This document shows, in pieces, positions 31,250 to 40,965 of a stretch of 64,000 nt of DNA. The stretch's first letter is position 1; each line of letters starts with the position of its first letter. A program made the translations under genes and the position numbers. The stretch comes from Brenneria bubanii (GTDB lineage: Bacteria; Pseudomonadota; Gammaproteobacteria; Enterobacterales; Enterobacteriaceae). Below the pieces are notes generated by a model. That model worked only from the letters and a program-made list of their open reading frames with translations, did no database searches and was not told the DNA's origin. Location of the stretch: positions 1-64,000 of the forward strand of contig NZ_JAKMAJ010000011.1 of NCBI RefSeq assembly GCF_022378355.1. Direction: 5' to 3'.

Positions 31250-32521
31250 TTAGTTTGATGGAATCAGGGTCGGCGTAATAAAAATAACCAACTCTCGTCG
31301 GCTATCCTGCTGCGTACTGTTTTTGAACAAATGACCGAGCACGGGAATATCGCCTAATGCCGGAACCTGGCTGTCGGTGCGTTTTTTCTGCTGCTGGAAT
31401 ATCCCGCCCAGCACAATGGTTTCGCCATCAGCCACCGTGACCTGCGTCTGAATCTCCTGCTTGTCGATCGCCAGCGCCTCGCCATTATCGCTCTGTTTTA
31501 TCGTCTGCCCCGGCATGTTCTGACTGATCTTCAGATTCATTGTGATCCGCCCAGTCCGCAGGATGCTTGGCGTGACTTCCATTCCCAACACCGCTTCCTT
31601 AAATTCAATCGATGTGGAACCGCTGGCGCCGCTGGAAACCTGATAGGGAATTTCCGTACCCTGTTTAATGCTGGCGGTTTGCTGATGCGCGGTAAGCAGC
31701 CGGGGGCTGGCAATGATTTCCACCTGGTTTTCCTGTTCTAACGCCATGAGCTCCAGCTCAAGCAGACGTCCGTTGAGCCGCGCAAGATGAAAACCCGCAT
31801 TGATCGCCGGCGCCGCTATCGGCAAGCTGATATTAAAGTTATTCAGGCGCAGCGCTTTATTCGTCTCTTCGCCCGTTTCCAGCCCCCAATTGACCCCCAA
31901 CGCCTGTAGATTTCCGCTGCTGATCGTCACGATATGCGCCGCAAGCTGCACTTGTGGTAGCGGCAAATCCAACTCACTCACCCACAGCTTGAGCTGTTCC
32001 AGCGCCGCGGCCGTATCGCGGATCAGTAACGAATTGGTGCGCTTATCCACGGTGACGTTCCCCCGATCGGTAAGCAAAGCGCCGAGTTGAGCCTGGATGC
32101 TGACGGCTATCTCCTCCGCATCGGCATACTGCAACGCGACGGAGAGATTCTGCAATGGCTGATGTTGCTTCTGCTGAGCCGCGCGATCCACTTTTTGCTG
32201 CCGCAATATTTCCAGGTGAGACGCGGGATAAACCAGCAGCACATTACCGTCCTGCTCCACCTCGAGCTGCCCCATCTGTAAGACGATATCCAATGCCTGC
32301 CGCCAGGGCACTTCCGCCAGCCGCAGGCTTATCGTTCCGTCCACGCCGGGCGCCACAACCATATTTAACTGCTGATGATCCGCCAGAGCCTGCAATACCC
32401 GTTGGATGGGCGAATCGTCAAATGCCATGGAAACCGGCGCATCACTCCTCGCCTGCGCCGCGATGGCGGCAACGAGCGACAAAGCCAGGAGCAGTATCTT
32501 TTTTACTATATCCATCCTCAT
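31250..32521 (-). CDS. hofQ: HofQ secretin-like DNA uptake porin
   Basis: Outer-membrane secretin of the type IV pilus-like DNA uptake machinery, needed in E. coli for use of DNA as nutrient. Starting at the ATG at 32521 (GTG 32524 and ATG 32515 are alternatives) it has 423 residues with a signal sequence (cleavage near AAQA, residue 25). An N-terminal secretin/TonB short N-terminal domain and an N1 domain precede the secretin core (about 235-420), with SIKQGTEIPYQVSSG, EAVLGMEVTP and ELVIFITPTLI. Last gene of hofMNOPQ, 27 bases after hofP. Confidence 0.93.
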   Translation of the reverse strand: MRMDIVKKILLLALSLVAAIAAQARSDAPVSMAFDDSPIQRVLQALADHQQLNMVVAPGVDGTISLRLAEVPWRQALDIVLQMGQLEVEQDGNVLLVYPASHLEILRQQKVDRAAQQKQHQPLQNLSVALQYADAEEIAVSIQAQLGALLTDRGNVTVDKRTNSLLIRDTAAALEQLKLWVSELDLPLPQVQLAAHIVTISSGNLQALGVNWGLETGEETNKALRLNNFNISLPIAAPAINAGFHLARLNGRLLELELMALEQENQVEIIASPRLLTAHQQTASIKQGTEIPYQVSSGASGSTSIEFKEAVLGMEVTPSILRTGRITMNLKISQNMPGQTIKQSDNGEALAIDKQEIQTQVTVADGETIVLGGIFQQQKKRTDSQVPALGDIPVLGHLFKNSTQQDSRRELVIFITPTLIPSN

Positions 32522-32548
32522 CACACTCCTTGTCCTTGATGCGTTAGC

Positions 32549-32929
32549 CTATTGTCCGCCCGGTTGATTAACAAAGGGCGATAGCAAAGCAACCTCCGCT
32601 GGCGCGCCCTCGCACCCCTTATCTCGCTCAACCGCCGCTAACATCGCGCCGTGCTTATCCACGCGGATAACCTGCCAGTCTCCGGGCGAAATCACCGTTC
32701 CCGCGGTTAATCGTTGCCATCGGCTTTCCGGTTGAGCCAACCATCCGACCCACGAGTTACCGGAGCCAATCACGCCTTTTAACCGCCAGGACTGCATCAT
32801 CTGACTCGGCGCGCAACGCAGAGCAAATAACGGTTGAAAGGGATCACGGCTCACTATTGCGGCATTGGTTGATGCGGCGCCGGGTAAGATGAAGGCCAGG
32901 AGCAAGCAGTCTAATGCCGGTTTATTCAA
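32549..32929 (-). CDS. hofP: HofP, competence pilus assembly protein
   Basis: PilP-like protein of 126 residues with an N-terminal signal sequence (CLLLAFILPGAASTNA). The segment RDPFQPLF matches the DPF motif of PilP-family proteins, and WRLKGVIGSGNSWVGWL is the conserved core. It overlaps hofO by eight bases. It should link the inner-membrane HofNO to the HofQ secretin. Confidence 0.88.
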   Translation of the reverse strand: MNKPALDCLLLAFILPGAASTNAAIVSRDPFQPLFALRCAPSQMMQSWRLKGVIGSGNSWVGWLAQPESRWQRLTAGTVISPGDWQVIRVDKHGAMLAAVERDKGCEGAPAEVALLSPFVNQPGGQ

Positions 32930-33470
32930 TTTCCGTTCTCCGCTCCGCCGCCGGTTTCACCAGATTCATATCAATGTGCAATCCCCGCTCGACAGACTTT
33001 ATGACCAGGCGATCGATCCGCAACACGCTAGGCAGTGCGGTAAACTTGCGCAGCACCTCCAGCAGCCCTTGATAATCGGCGCTGAAGGTCAACAACCAGG
33101 CATTATGGCTACGCTGATCAATCAGCGGTTGCCAGGAAAGCAGCGATGTTCCAGGTTGCGACAATGGCGCGGAAACCAGCTGTGAGGGCGTATCTGCATG
33201 AAACGCCGACGTGGCCGTTTTCTGCTCGGCTAATTGCATCCTCAATCCGGCAATGGAAGGCATGGCGCCTAGCTGCTGTTGAAGATGGCGTATCGCGACG
33301 CGGTGTTCCGTAATCATGTGGTTAACCTGCATTATTTGTCGCCTCTCGGCCGTTAGCGTCACCATGATGCCGAACAGTGTAAAACCGCCGACCAATACGA
33401 CCTGTGCCGCCGCCAGCATCCATCGCGGTTTGCTCCCCCACCCCGCCCAATTAAGCATTGAACTAATCAT
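32922..33470 (-). CDS. hofO: HofO, competence pilus assembly protein
   Basis: PilO-like inner-membrane protein. The start is uncertain: ATG 33470 (182 residues) has AGG four bases upstream; ATG 33482 and ATG 33458 are alternatives. One membrane helix near the N-terminus (MLAAAQVVLVGGFTLFGIMV), a coiled-coil stretch, then a ferredoxin-like periplasmic domain ending in a region with WLLTFSADYQGLLEVLRKF, typical of PilO. It overlaps the end of hofN. Confidence 0.85.
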   Translation of the reverse strand: MISSMLNWAGWGSKPRWMLAAAQVVLVGGFTLFGIMVTLTAERRQIMQVNHMITEHRVAIRHLQQQLGAMPSIAGLRMQLAEQKTATSAFHADTPSQLVSAPLSQPGTSLLSWQPLIDQRSHNAWLLTFSADYQGLLEVLRKFTALPSVLRIDRLVIKSVERGLHIDMNLVKPAAERRTEIE

Positions 33471-34032
33471 CGGCCTGATCATCCTTTGTTGCGCGGCTAA
33501 ACGCCCAGTCAGCCTGAAGCGAAAAGCGCAACAACGATTGCGCATTCTGCTGGCGCAGCGCCTGACGCACCCGGCTGCGCGCCAAATCAGGATGACGAGC
33601 CAGTGAGCGGTTCAGGGCCACAATATCGACATAGTTCTCACTCTGTCCGGAAATCAGCAGGTGATCGCCGCGGTCGATAAGCTCACTCAGCCAAAGACGC
33701 TGAGGCATCATTGATGCCATGCGCTCCAGCAGATTAAGGTAGCGCTGATTGTGCCGAAGCGCCGCCGCATCGGCGTCACGCTGTGCCTGATATTCGCGCT
33801 GCTGACGCCACATCTGATGCGTTTGCTGATATTGCCGCGTTAATCGTCGCTGGTGCGCCGAGAGGTCGTTCAGTTCATGCTGCAACAGCAGCCGCTGCTG
33901 ATGCCAGGCACCATAAAAGCAACCGAGCGCGGCGGAGACCACTATCAGCTGCAGCAGCAATAGGAGCAACCAGCGGCACGCTCGCCGGCGTATTCGTTGT
34001 TTACGCCAGGGTAAGAGATTAACCAGCAACAT
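33463..34032 (-). CDS. hofN: HofN, competence pilus assembly protein
   Basis: PilN-like protein. The ATG at 34032 begins MLLVNLLPWRKQRIRRRACR, with the NLLPWR motif shared by PilN and HofN; the long upstream extension of the open frame is the hofM coding region in another phase. 189 residues: one membrane helix (about 20-42), coiled coil (45-100), then a ferredoxin-like domain. The cytoplasmic NLLPWR motif binds the HofM actin-like protein. It overlaps hofM by 14 bases. Confidence 0.9.
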   Translation of the reverse strand: MLLVNLLPWRKQRIRRRACRWLLLLLLQLIVVSAALGCFYGAWHQQRLLLQHELNDLSAHQRRLTRQYQQTHQMWRQQREYQAQRDADAAALRHNQRYLNLLERMASMMPQRLWLSELIDRGDHLLISGQSENYVDIVALNRSLARHPDLARSRVRQALRQQNAQSLLRFSLQADWAFSRATKDDQADD

Positions 34033-34885
34033 CGTCGTCATCTCCAGGGCGCAGGGCCAAACCGCCGGCGATGACAAACGCCGAGGGAAAATCAGGTAAG
34101 GGCGGCTGCATTTGATCGAACGCCGCAAGTGGCGACCACGGGATAAAAGCATCAGATCGCCGACCAATCGGTTCAGGCAAGGTGCTGCTGTAGTAGACGG
34201 CCCCTTCGGCAGCGTCAGGGCAATACGTGTTCGCCATCGATGAAAGATCGGCTTCCGCGTTGAATTCATCAGGGTCTAGCGCACCGCACTGAAAAGCATG
34301 GTTCAGCGGCGATATCCATAACCAACTGTCGGTCAGTCGATGCAGGAAAAGATGGTTATCTTTCAGTCCCGCAGCCTGCGCCATACAGCGAATGGCGCAG
34401 GTCGAGACCTCGATAATCTCAGGCTGCAAATCCGCACGACGCAGACAATCAAGCCAGCTATCCAGCTCCAGCCGCCGGGCGGCCGTAATCAATAGCGCGC
34501 CAGGCGTATAAGGGTCTTCCCGGTAGTCGATCGCCAATGAGTCGCTGCTTATTGGCAGCCTGCGGGCAGCCATCGTTTTGATGTATTCATGACGCTCGGG
34601 TCCCCGCAGTCGGCTGTCTGGCATCGGCAGACGCTGTTGCAACACCAACTGCGCGGGAAAACCTACCCGTAAAGAAATATGACGGGGTAACAACCGGCGC
34701 CATTTCAGTAAGGTCTCACAAAGCGCCTCAGTATGGTGTAGACTACCCGCGCGCAACGTGTCGTCTGGTAGCGGAAATTGCCACCAGCAGCGAAGCTGCC
34801 AGCCATAACGACGGCGTTGAACCGCCAGGGCGCGCATGAAGCCGTTTTGTATATCTAATCCAACCCGCCAGATGTGATAAGCCAT
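34019..34885 (-). CDS. hofM: HofM, PilM-like competence protein
   Basis: Actin-like cytoplasmic protein that with HofN and HofO forms the inner-membrane platform of the DNA-uptake apparatus. The ATG at 34885 gives 288 residues (MAYHIWRVGLDIQNGFMRAL), close to E. coli HofM (259) with a somewhat longer C-terminus. DSLAIDYREDPYTPGALLITAARR is the conserved central part. First gene of hofMNOPQ, divergent from mrcA. All five hof genes look intact. Confidence 0.88.
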   Translation of the reverse strand: MAYHIWRVGLDIQNGFMRALAVQRRRYGWQLRCWWQFPLPDDTLRAGSLHHTEALCETLLKWRRLLPRHISLRVGFPAQLVLQQRLPMPDSRLRGPERHEYIKTMAARRLPISSDSLAIDYREDPYTPGALLITAARRLELDSWLDCLRRADLQPEIIEVSTCAIRCMAQAAGLKDNHLFLHRLTDSWLWISPLNHAFQCGALDPDEFNAEADLSSMANTYCPDAAEGAVYYSSTLPEPIGRRSDAFIPWSPLAAFDQMQPPLPDFPSAFVIAGGLALRPGDDDDVAG

Positions 34886-34919
34886 GTTCAAGCCGATTTC
34901 CTTATCAATTAAAAGAACG

Positions 34920-34948
34920 TATCCACAGTGCTGGCTTACCTTTATACT
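34920..34948 (+). promoter_or_regulatory. Candidate mrcA promoter
   Basis: TATACT (34943-34948) is a good -10; TATCCA at 34920-34925 with a 17-base spacer is a weak -35. It lies in the 115-base gap between the divergent hofM and mrcA, about 45 bases before the mrcA GTG. Confidence 0.5.
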
Positions 34949-35000
34949 AGCGCGCGATTGTTTATAAACTGTTCAAACACTACCGAATGGAAAATCTCAG

Positions 35001-37559
35001 GTGAAGTTCGTAAAGTATCTACTCATCCTTGCAGTGACTTGCATCCTGCTGGGAGCCGCCTCGATATACGGTTTGTACCGTTACATCGAACCACAGTTGC
35101 CCGATGTCGCTACGCTGAAAGACGTCCGGTTACAAACGCCTATGCAGGTATACAGCGCCGATGGAGAACTGATTGCCCAGTTCGGCGAACATCGCCGTAT
35201 TCCGTTGAAGCTGGATCAAATCCCGCCGGTATTGACGCAAGCGTTTATCGCTACTGAAGATAGCCGTTTCTACGAGCACCACGGCGTCGATCCGGTGGGG
35301 ATTATTCGCGCCGCATCGATTGCGTTAACCTCTGGTCATGCATCCCAGGGGGCCAGTACCATTACGCAACAGCTGGCCAGAAACTTTTTCCTTAGCCCGG
35401 AACGCACTCTGATACGAAAAATCAAGGAAGTCTTCCTGGCCATACGTATCGAACAGCTTCTTACCAAAGATGAAATTCTTGAGCTGTATCTGAACAAGAT
35501 TTATCTGGGCTATCGCGCCTATGGCGTTGGCGCGGCCGCGCATGTTTACTTTGGCCGGCCGGTCGACCAGCTCACGCTAGGCGAAATGGCCATGATCGCC
35601 GGTTTACCCAAGGCGCCTTCCACCTTTAATCCGCTCTATTCATATGATCGTGCAATAGCCCGACGTAATGTGGTTCTGGCTCGCATGAAAGATGAAAACT
35701 ACATCACTCAGGAACAATATGACCAAGCGCGCAACGAAAAGCTGGAAGCCGACTACCATGCGCCGCAGATTGCCTTCTCCGCGCCTTATGTAGCCGAAAT
35801 GGTGCGTCAGGATATGATCGCTCGTTATGGCGACAATGCCTATAACGATGGTTACAAGGTCTACACCACGATTACCAAGAAATTGCAGCTAGCCGCGCAG
35901 GATGCGTTGCGCAACAACATCCTCGCCTATGACATGCGTCATGGCTACCGAGGCCCGGCCGCCGTAATGTGGAAAGTTGGCGAAAGCGCCTGGGATCGTA
36001 CGCGGATCGTGGCCGAACTGAAAAAGCTGCCGGTTTATGGTCCGCTGTTCCCGGCGGTCATCACCAATACCGACGGCGATAAGGCCATTGCGATGATGGC
36101 TGACGGCAGCAATGTTTCATTGCCGATGACGGGCATGCGCTGGGCGCGTCCTTATCGTTCCGATACGCAGCAAGGTCCGACGCCCAAACGAATCATCGAC
36201 GTGGTGCAGGCCGGCCAGCAAGTTTGGGTGAGGAAAGTTGATAACGACTGGTGGCTTGCTCAGGTGCCGGATGTAAACTCGGCGCTGGTGTCGCTCAATC
36301 CAAACAACGGCGCCATTGAAGCGCTGGTGGGGGGATTCGATTTCAATCAAAGTAAGTTTAACCGCGTGACGCAGGCGCTGCGTCAGTTGGGTTCCAACAT
36401 CAAGCCGTTTCTCTATACCGCCGCGATGGATAAAGGCCTGACGCTCGCCAGTATTCTCAATGACGTGCCGATTACCCGTTGGGATCCAGGCGCCGGCTCA
36501 GACTGGCGGCCCAAAAACTCTCCCGCGACGTACGACGGTCCTATCCGTCTGCGTCAGGGCTTAGGGCAATCCAAAAACGTGATGATGGTTCGCGCTATGC
36601 GGGCAATGGGCATTGATTACGCCGCCGAATATTTGCAGCGTTTCGGCTTCCCGAAACAAAACATTGTCCCGACGGAAGCACTGGCGCTGGGCGCCGCGTC
36701 CTTCACGCCGCTGCAAGTGGCTCGCGGCTATGCGGTCATGGCCAACGGAGGCTATCTGGTCGACCCCTATCTCATCACCAGGATAGAAACTGAAACCGGC
36801 GCCGCCGTGTTTACCGCCACGCCGAAAGTCGTGTGCGATACCTGCAATTTACCGCTGGTATATGGTGAAACTCGGCGTGATACGGTGTTGTCCGCGGATA
36901 GTATGGAAAATGTCGCGACATCCAGAGAAAACCCGGCGCCGGGTACATTGCCTCAGCCGGAATTGGAGTCAATTACGCCGCCGCTCGCGCAGCAGAATAC
37001 CGACCAGCCTCATGCCCCGCACGTTATCAGTACGCCATTAAGCTTCCTGATTAAAAATGCGCTGAACAGCAACATTTTCGGCGAGCCAGGCTGGATGGGA
37101 ACGGGCTGGCGTGCAGGAAAAGTACTGAACCGCCATGATATTGGCGGTAAAACCGGTACAACCAACAACTCCAAAGATGCCTGGTTTTCAGGCTACGGTC
37201 CGAACCTGGTGACTTCCGTCTGGTTTGGTTTTGACGACCACCGCCGCGATCTGGGCACCAGCAGCGCATCCGGGGTCATTAAAGATCAAATCTCGGGCTA
37301 CGAAGGCGGAGCGAAAAGCGCGCAACCGGCCTGGGACGACTTTATGAAGGCCGCGCTGGACGGCGTGCCGGAACAACCGATGACGCCGCCGCCCGGCATT
37401 GTCAGCGTCACCATCGACCGCAGCAGCGGCAAGTTGTCCAACGGCGGGGGCAATAGCCGCTCTGAGTTCTTTATCGAAGGAACCCAGCCGACTGAATACG
37501 AGGTGCATGAAGTCGGCACGACCTTGATGGATAACGGGCAAAGTCAGGAACTGTTCTGA
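35001..37559 (+). CDS. mrcA: Penicillin-binding protein 1A
   Basis: Bifunctional class A PBP that polymerises and crosslinks peptidoglycan during elongation. 852 residues from a GTG start (as in E. coli mrcA). One membrane helix (about 6-28); glycosyltransferase domain about 55-230 with catalytic Glu86 in ATEDSRFYEHHG and SQGASTITQQLARN; an OB-like domain in the middle; transpeptidase domain about 390-800 with nucleophile Ser465 in GSNIKPF, SKN in LGQSKNVMMVRAM and Lys717 in GGKTGTTN. A terminator follows. Confidence 0.97.
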   Translation: MKFVKYLLILAVTCILLGAASIYGLYRYIEPQLPDVATLKDVRLQTPMQVYSADGELIAQFGEHRRIPLKLDQIPPVLTQAFIATEDSRFYEHHGVDPVGIIRAASIALTSGHASQGASTITQQLARNFFLSPERTLIRKIKEVFLAIRIEQLLTKDEILELYLNKIYLGYRAYGVGAAAHVYFGRPVDQLTLGEMAMIAGLPKAPSTFNPLYSYDRAIARRNVVLARMKDENYITQEQYDQARNEKLEADYHAPQIAFSAPYVAEMVRQDMIARYGDNAYNDGYKVYTTITKKLQLAAQDALRNNILAYDMRHGYRGPAAVMWKVGESAWDRTRIVAELKKLPVYGPLFPAVITNTDGDKAIAMMADGSNVSLPMTGMRWARPYRSDTQQGPTPKRIIDVVQAGQQVWVRKVDNDWWLAQVPDVNSALVSLNPNNGAIEALVGGFDFNQSKFNRVTQALRQLGSNIKPFLYTAAMDKGLTLASILNDVPITRWDPGAGSDWRPKNSPATYDGPIRLRQGLGQSKNVMMVRAMRAMGIDYAAEYLQRFGFPKQNIVPTEALALGAASFTPLQVARGYAVMANGGYLVDPYLITRIETETGAAVFTATPKVVCDTCNLPLVYGETRRDTVLSADSMENVATSRENPAPGTLPQPELESITPPLAQQNTDQPHAPHVISTPLSFLIKNALNSNIFGEPGWMGTGWRAGKVLNRHDIGGKTGTTNNSKDAWFSGYGPNLVTSVWFGFDDHRRDLGTSSASGVIKDQISGYEGGAKSAQPAWDDFMKAALDGVPEQPMTPPPGIVSVTIDRSSGKLSNGGGNSRSEFFIEGTQPTEYEVHEVGTTLMDNGQSQELF

Positions 37560-37585
37560 TCGCGGCTTCAGCCGCGTGAATACCT

Positions 37586-37613
37586 AAAGGCGCAGATTCT
37601 GCGCCTTTATTAT
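37586..37613. terminator. Terminator between mrcA and nudE
   Basis: AAAGGCGCAGA and TCTGCGCCTTT (37586-37608) form a stem flanked by TATT on the mrcA side. It lies 26 bases past the mrcA stop and 30 before the end of convergent nudE, so it may serve both. A second hairpin, CGCGGC-TTCA-GCCGCG, stands at 37561-37576 just after the mrcA stop. Confidence 0.65.
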
Positions 37614-37638
37614 TTGTGGCGCCATGAGGATAAAGGAT

Positions 37639-38190
37639 TTACTGACGGCGCAACCAATCCTGAGCTAAAAACAAAGCGCTGACATTGCGCGCTTCCCGGA
37701 AATCGGACTCTTGCAGCAACGACATCATTTCTTTCAACGGCCAATGGACTTTGGGCAGCGGTTCAGGCTCATCGCCTTGACGACTCTGTGGATACAGCCC
37801 CCGCGCAACGACAATATTCATTTGGCTGGAAAAATAGGACGGCGCCATCGTCAACGTCGCCAAGAGATCGAGCTGCTCCGCGCCAAACCCAGCCTCCTCC
37901 ATCAGTTCGCGGTTGGCGGCCTCGAATACCGTCTCGCCGGGATCAATCAAACCCTTAGGGAATCCGAGTTCATATTGCTCAATGCCCACGGCATACTCAC
38001 GGATTAGCACCAGTTCATCATCGATAATCGGTACTATCATCACCGCTTCCCGCCCGCTTGGGCGCATTCGCTCATATACCCGGCGGGCGCCGTTGCTGAA
38101 TTCCAGATCAATGGCTTCGACATTGAATAAACGCGAACGAGCAACCGTTTCTACCTTGAGTATTTTGGGTTTTTGCAGGTTATGACTCAT
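37639..38190 (-). CDS. nudE: ADP compounds hydrolase NudE (Nudix)
   Basis: Nudix hydrolase acting on NADH, ADP-ribose and diadenosine polyphosphates. The 183 residues contain a full Nudix box, GFPKGLIDPGETVFEAANRE followed by LMEEAGFG, near residue 95-120. Length fits E. coli NudE (186). Convergent with mrcA and divergent from igaA, as in E. coli. Confidence 0.95.
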   Translation of the reverse strand: MSHNLQKPKILKVETVARSRLFNVEAIDLEFSNGARRVYERMRPSGREAVMIVPIIDDELVLIREYAVGIEQYELGFPKGLIDPGETVFEAANRELMEEAGFGAEQLDLLATLTMAPSYFSSQMNIVVARGLYPQSRQGDEPEPLPKVHWPLKEMMSLLQESDFREARNVSALFLAQDWLRRQ

Positions 38191-38655
38191 AATGGCCTCA
38201 TAGAGAAATTACGACCAGGACGACAACTTAGCCCAACCCGAATGACGGTCATATTTACCTTCACCATAGATACGGCGTGTCGCGGGATAAAATGCGATCG
38301 TTAATATTCTTTTAGATCTTGCAAGATTTTTGATGTTGCGCACATTGTGCGTTAACAGCGCGCTTCGCCGCAACCATGACTATTATTAATTTACTTGTTA
38401 ATAACATTAGATACACATTACCCGTATTGGCTATTTAAATAAAAAATAAAAAGTCAATAATGCCCCCAGAAAATCAGATTTTCCTCATTTTAGACACTCC
38501 GGCTGATTGTTACCATCCTCTCCTTGCGTAGATAATTTCTGTTACTTTTTAGTTATTAACTTAATAAAACAAAACCATGCAGGTTACCATCGATTGTACA
38601 AGTTTGTTAAAATCCGATACGAACAGGGAGTACATCACTTAGGGATGGAGATGAC
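38191..38655 (+). promoter_or_regulatory. nudE-igaA intergenic region with two palindromes
   Basis: A 465-base, A+T-rich gap without a gene. Two symmetric motifs stand close together: ATCTTGCAAGAT (38316-38327, perfect 12-base palindrome followed by T's) and CGCAC-ATT-GTGCG (38339-38351), the latter within a longer imperfect dyad from TGTT to AACA. They could be operators or part of a small hairpin. No promoter could be fixed with confidence. The igaA start has a GGGATGGAGATG site just upstream. Confidence 0.45.
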
Positions 38656-40797
38656 ATGAGCACAATATTCACCGTATTGGCTATATTGCTCGCCAGTCTG
38701 CTCGCTATCGGTGGTTTTATTGGCTACCGACTGCGCCGGCGTCCGTCCTTCGTCACTCCTTTACCGGTAGAGCTGGCTTTACTGCGTCAACTGACGCCCG
38801 AAGAGCATGTTGCCGTTGAGCGCTATCTTGCTCAGGAACATAGCCAGCAGCCAACGCCGCTTGATATGCCGAATACGCAACCCAGGCTGCCCCGCTCATT
38901 GCAAAGCAATCAGGTCTATCCGATCACCCACACCATCACGCGTTATGGCCTGAGTACCGACTCTCAAAACAAGTGGCGCTATTATATCGACACGCAGGAA
39001 ATTCACCTGCCGCCCTGTTGGGAACAGTATATTACTGAAAATAATACCGTTGAGTTGATCAAAACCGCCACTATTCCGTTGGTTATCTCACTCAACGGCC
39101 ATTCATTGGTGGAGTGCGTCAACAGCGACCATCAGATGGTTCCCGTTGCCGAATATCCCATGCCGAACGCCTCCATTAGTCACGAAGAAAATGAACATGC
39201 GGAGCTGGTGAGCATTCGCAAGGAAACCAGAGAAGAACACGCGCTAGGTCATGCGAAGGGACTGAAAGAAGCCGGCGTAATGTGTCTGGCGTTTCTGCTG
39301 TTGTTTGTCAGCCTGAATAGCCCGATAGCGCTACTGCCCTGGCTGATCAGCACGGCCGCGCTGCTTGCCGCCTGGAGCATCTGGCGGCTTTTCCGTTCGC
39401 CATCGGGGCGCGAACTACAAGACGTCCACTGTATCTCCGGCACGCCGCAAGGTCTCGGTCTGTTCGGCGAGTCGAATCAAGGGCAGTTCGGTAGCGTCTC
39501 GCTGGGTAATATCGATCTGATTTATCCTCCCCACTGGCATCCGTACATCGCGCTTGATTTAGGGAAAAAAACAAATGTCGATATTTACCTTAACCATCAG
39601 GTCATCCGTCAGGGGAAATACCTGTCTCTGCATGACGAAGTCAAAAAATACCCGCCGCAGCGATGGGGTAAAAACCTGATATTGTCTGTCGGCGCGCTGC
39701 TCAGCCTGATCCTGTTGCTGGCCTATGTTCCCCTCGAACTGCCGTTTAAACTCAGTATGGCCTGGTTACAGGGCGCGCAGCATGTCCAGGTCACTCAGGT
39801 TGATGAGTTGAACAAGATACCGCTGCAAATCGGCGACACGTTGAAAGTACAGGGGGCCGGCATGTGCTATGTCCCGGCGGATATCAACATTTCGAACAAT
39901 TCGCCCTCCTATGCCTTTGCGCCTTTTGACTGCTCGGCTATTTACTGGAATAAAGCCGCATCATTGCCGTTGCCGGAATCCGAAACCATTGAAAAATCCT
40001 CGGCATTGCTTAAAACCGTAAATGATCAGTTACATCCGCAAACCGACGCAGAGGGTCAGATGAATGCTCAGCTGGCTTCGGCCATTCAGAAATCGGGCAT
40101 GATTTTGCTGAATGACTTTTCCGATATCGTACTGAAAACGCAAGATCTTTGTGAGCAGGAGAAAGATTGTCCCCGCCTGAAGAATGCGTTGATCAATCTG
40201 GGAAATGTGAAGAACTGGGATACGCTGGTAAAACAAGCCAGTTCAGGCTCGCTTAAAGGAATGAACGTCCTGTTGCGCCCGGTGAGCGCAGGAACCCTGG
40301 AATCACTCGTCGACAGCGCCACGGATTACTTCTTTCAACAGGAAGTCAATAATGCGGCTGATTCGCTCAATAGTCCCCCGCCGGGCGGCTTTTTAATTCG
40401 TAGCGATGAAGGACGCCAGTTTGTCAGCTACCCATTACCGGTAACGCCCTTGAATGAATACCACGCCGCCGACCAATGGAAAGAGCTTCAGCGGTTATCG
40501 TCGATGTTATTGCACACGCCATTTAGCGCATCGGGCGTCATCACCAATCTCAGCACCGATGCCAATGGCACACAGCATATCAGCCTGCATAGCGAGCCAG
40601 ACGTTATCACGCTGTGGCGTTATCTTGGCAGTTGCCTGCTCCTGTTGCTGTTTTCCGTTACATTACTGGTCAACGTAACGTTATTGGGCATCCGGATAGT
40701 CAGGAACAAACAGCGGATAGACCACATTCAACAATATTACGCCTCTCTTTTTGGCTCCACGCCGCTGCTGATAGACAGGCGCGCACACCCGTTTTGA
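38656..40797 (+). CDS. igaA: Intracellular growth attenuator IgaA (Rcs inhibitor)
   Basis: Essential inner-membrane repressor of the Rcs phosphorelay that acts on RcsD and receives RcsF. The 713 residues match the family (about 710). Membrane segments lie at about 1-25, 205-250 (two), 338-360 and 650-680; a large periplasmic domain lies between the last two. TRYGLSTDSQNKWRYYID and IHLPPCWEQYI are conserved cytoplasmic blocks, and ANGTQHISLH is a conserved block near the last helix. The C-terminus (IDHIQQYYASLF) aligns with the family end, so the gene is complete. Confidence 0.94.
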   Translation: MSTIFTVLAILLASLLAIGGFIGYRLRRRPSFVTPLPVELALLRQLTPEEHVAVERYLAQEHSQQPTPLDMPNTQPRLPRSLQSNQVYPITHTITRYGLSTDSQNKWRYYIDTQEIHLPPCWEQYITENNTVELIKTATIPLVISLNGHSLVECVNSDHQMVPVAEYPMPNASISHEENEHAELVSIRKETREEHALGHAKGLKEAGVMCLAFLLLFVSLNSPIALLPWLISTAALLAAWSIWRLFRSPSGRELQDVHCISGTPQGLGLFGESNQGQFGSVSLGNIDLIYPPHWHPYIALDLGKKTNVDIYLNHQVIRQGKYLSLHDEVKKYPPQRWGKNLILSVGALLSLILLLAYVPLELPFKLSMAWLQGAQHVQVTQVDELNKIPLQIGDTLKVQGAGMCYVPADINISNNSPSYAFAPFDCSAIYWNKAASLPLPESETIEKSSALLKTVNDQLHPQTDAEGQMNAQLASAIQKSGMILLNDFSDIVLKTQDLCEQEKDCPRLKNALINLGNVKNWDTLVKQASSGSLKGMNVLLRPVSAGTLESLVDSATDYFFQQEVNNAADSLNSPPPGGFLIRSDEGRQFVSYPLPVTPLNEYHAADQWKELQRLSSMLLHTPFSASGVITNLSTDANGTQHISLHSEPDVITLWRYLGSCLLLLLFSVTLLVNVTLLGIRIVRNKQRIDHIQQYYASLFGSTPLLIDRRAHPF

Positions 40798-40965
40798 TCA
40801 TCGAAGCGCCGCGTGGTTATGTTATTCTGGCGGCATTGCCGTATTTATACGCCGTAGACGGCAAGGGAGTTATCTCCAGGCAACCCGACGTATGGCGAAA
40901 AAACGCCTTTATCAAATAAACCTCGTCCACTCATTCGGCATCTGCATTCTGTATCTGGAGTATTT

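Noticed and set aside
40800..40919. Possible small gene or extra igaA exon-like tail (LIIEAPRGYVILAALPYLYA)
   Set aside because: It reads well for about 40 codons but has no start codon or ribosome site of its own after the igaA stop, and IgaA is already complete. Left as unexplained.
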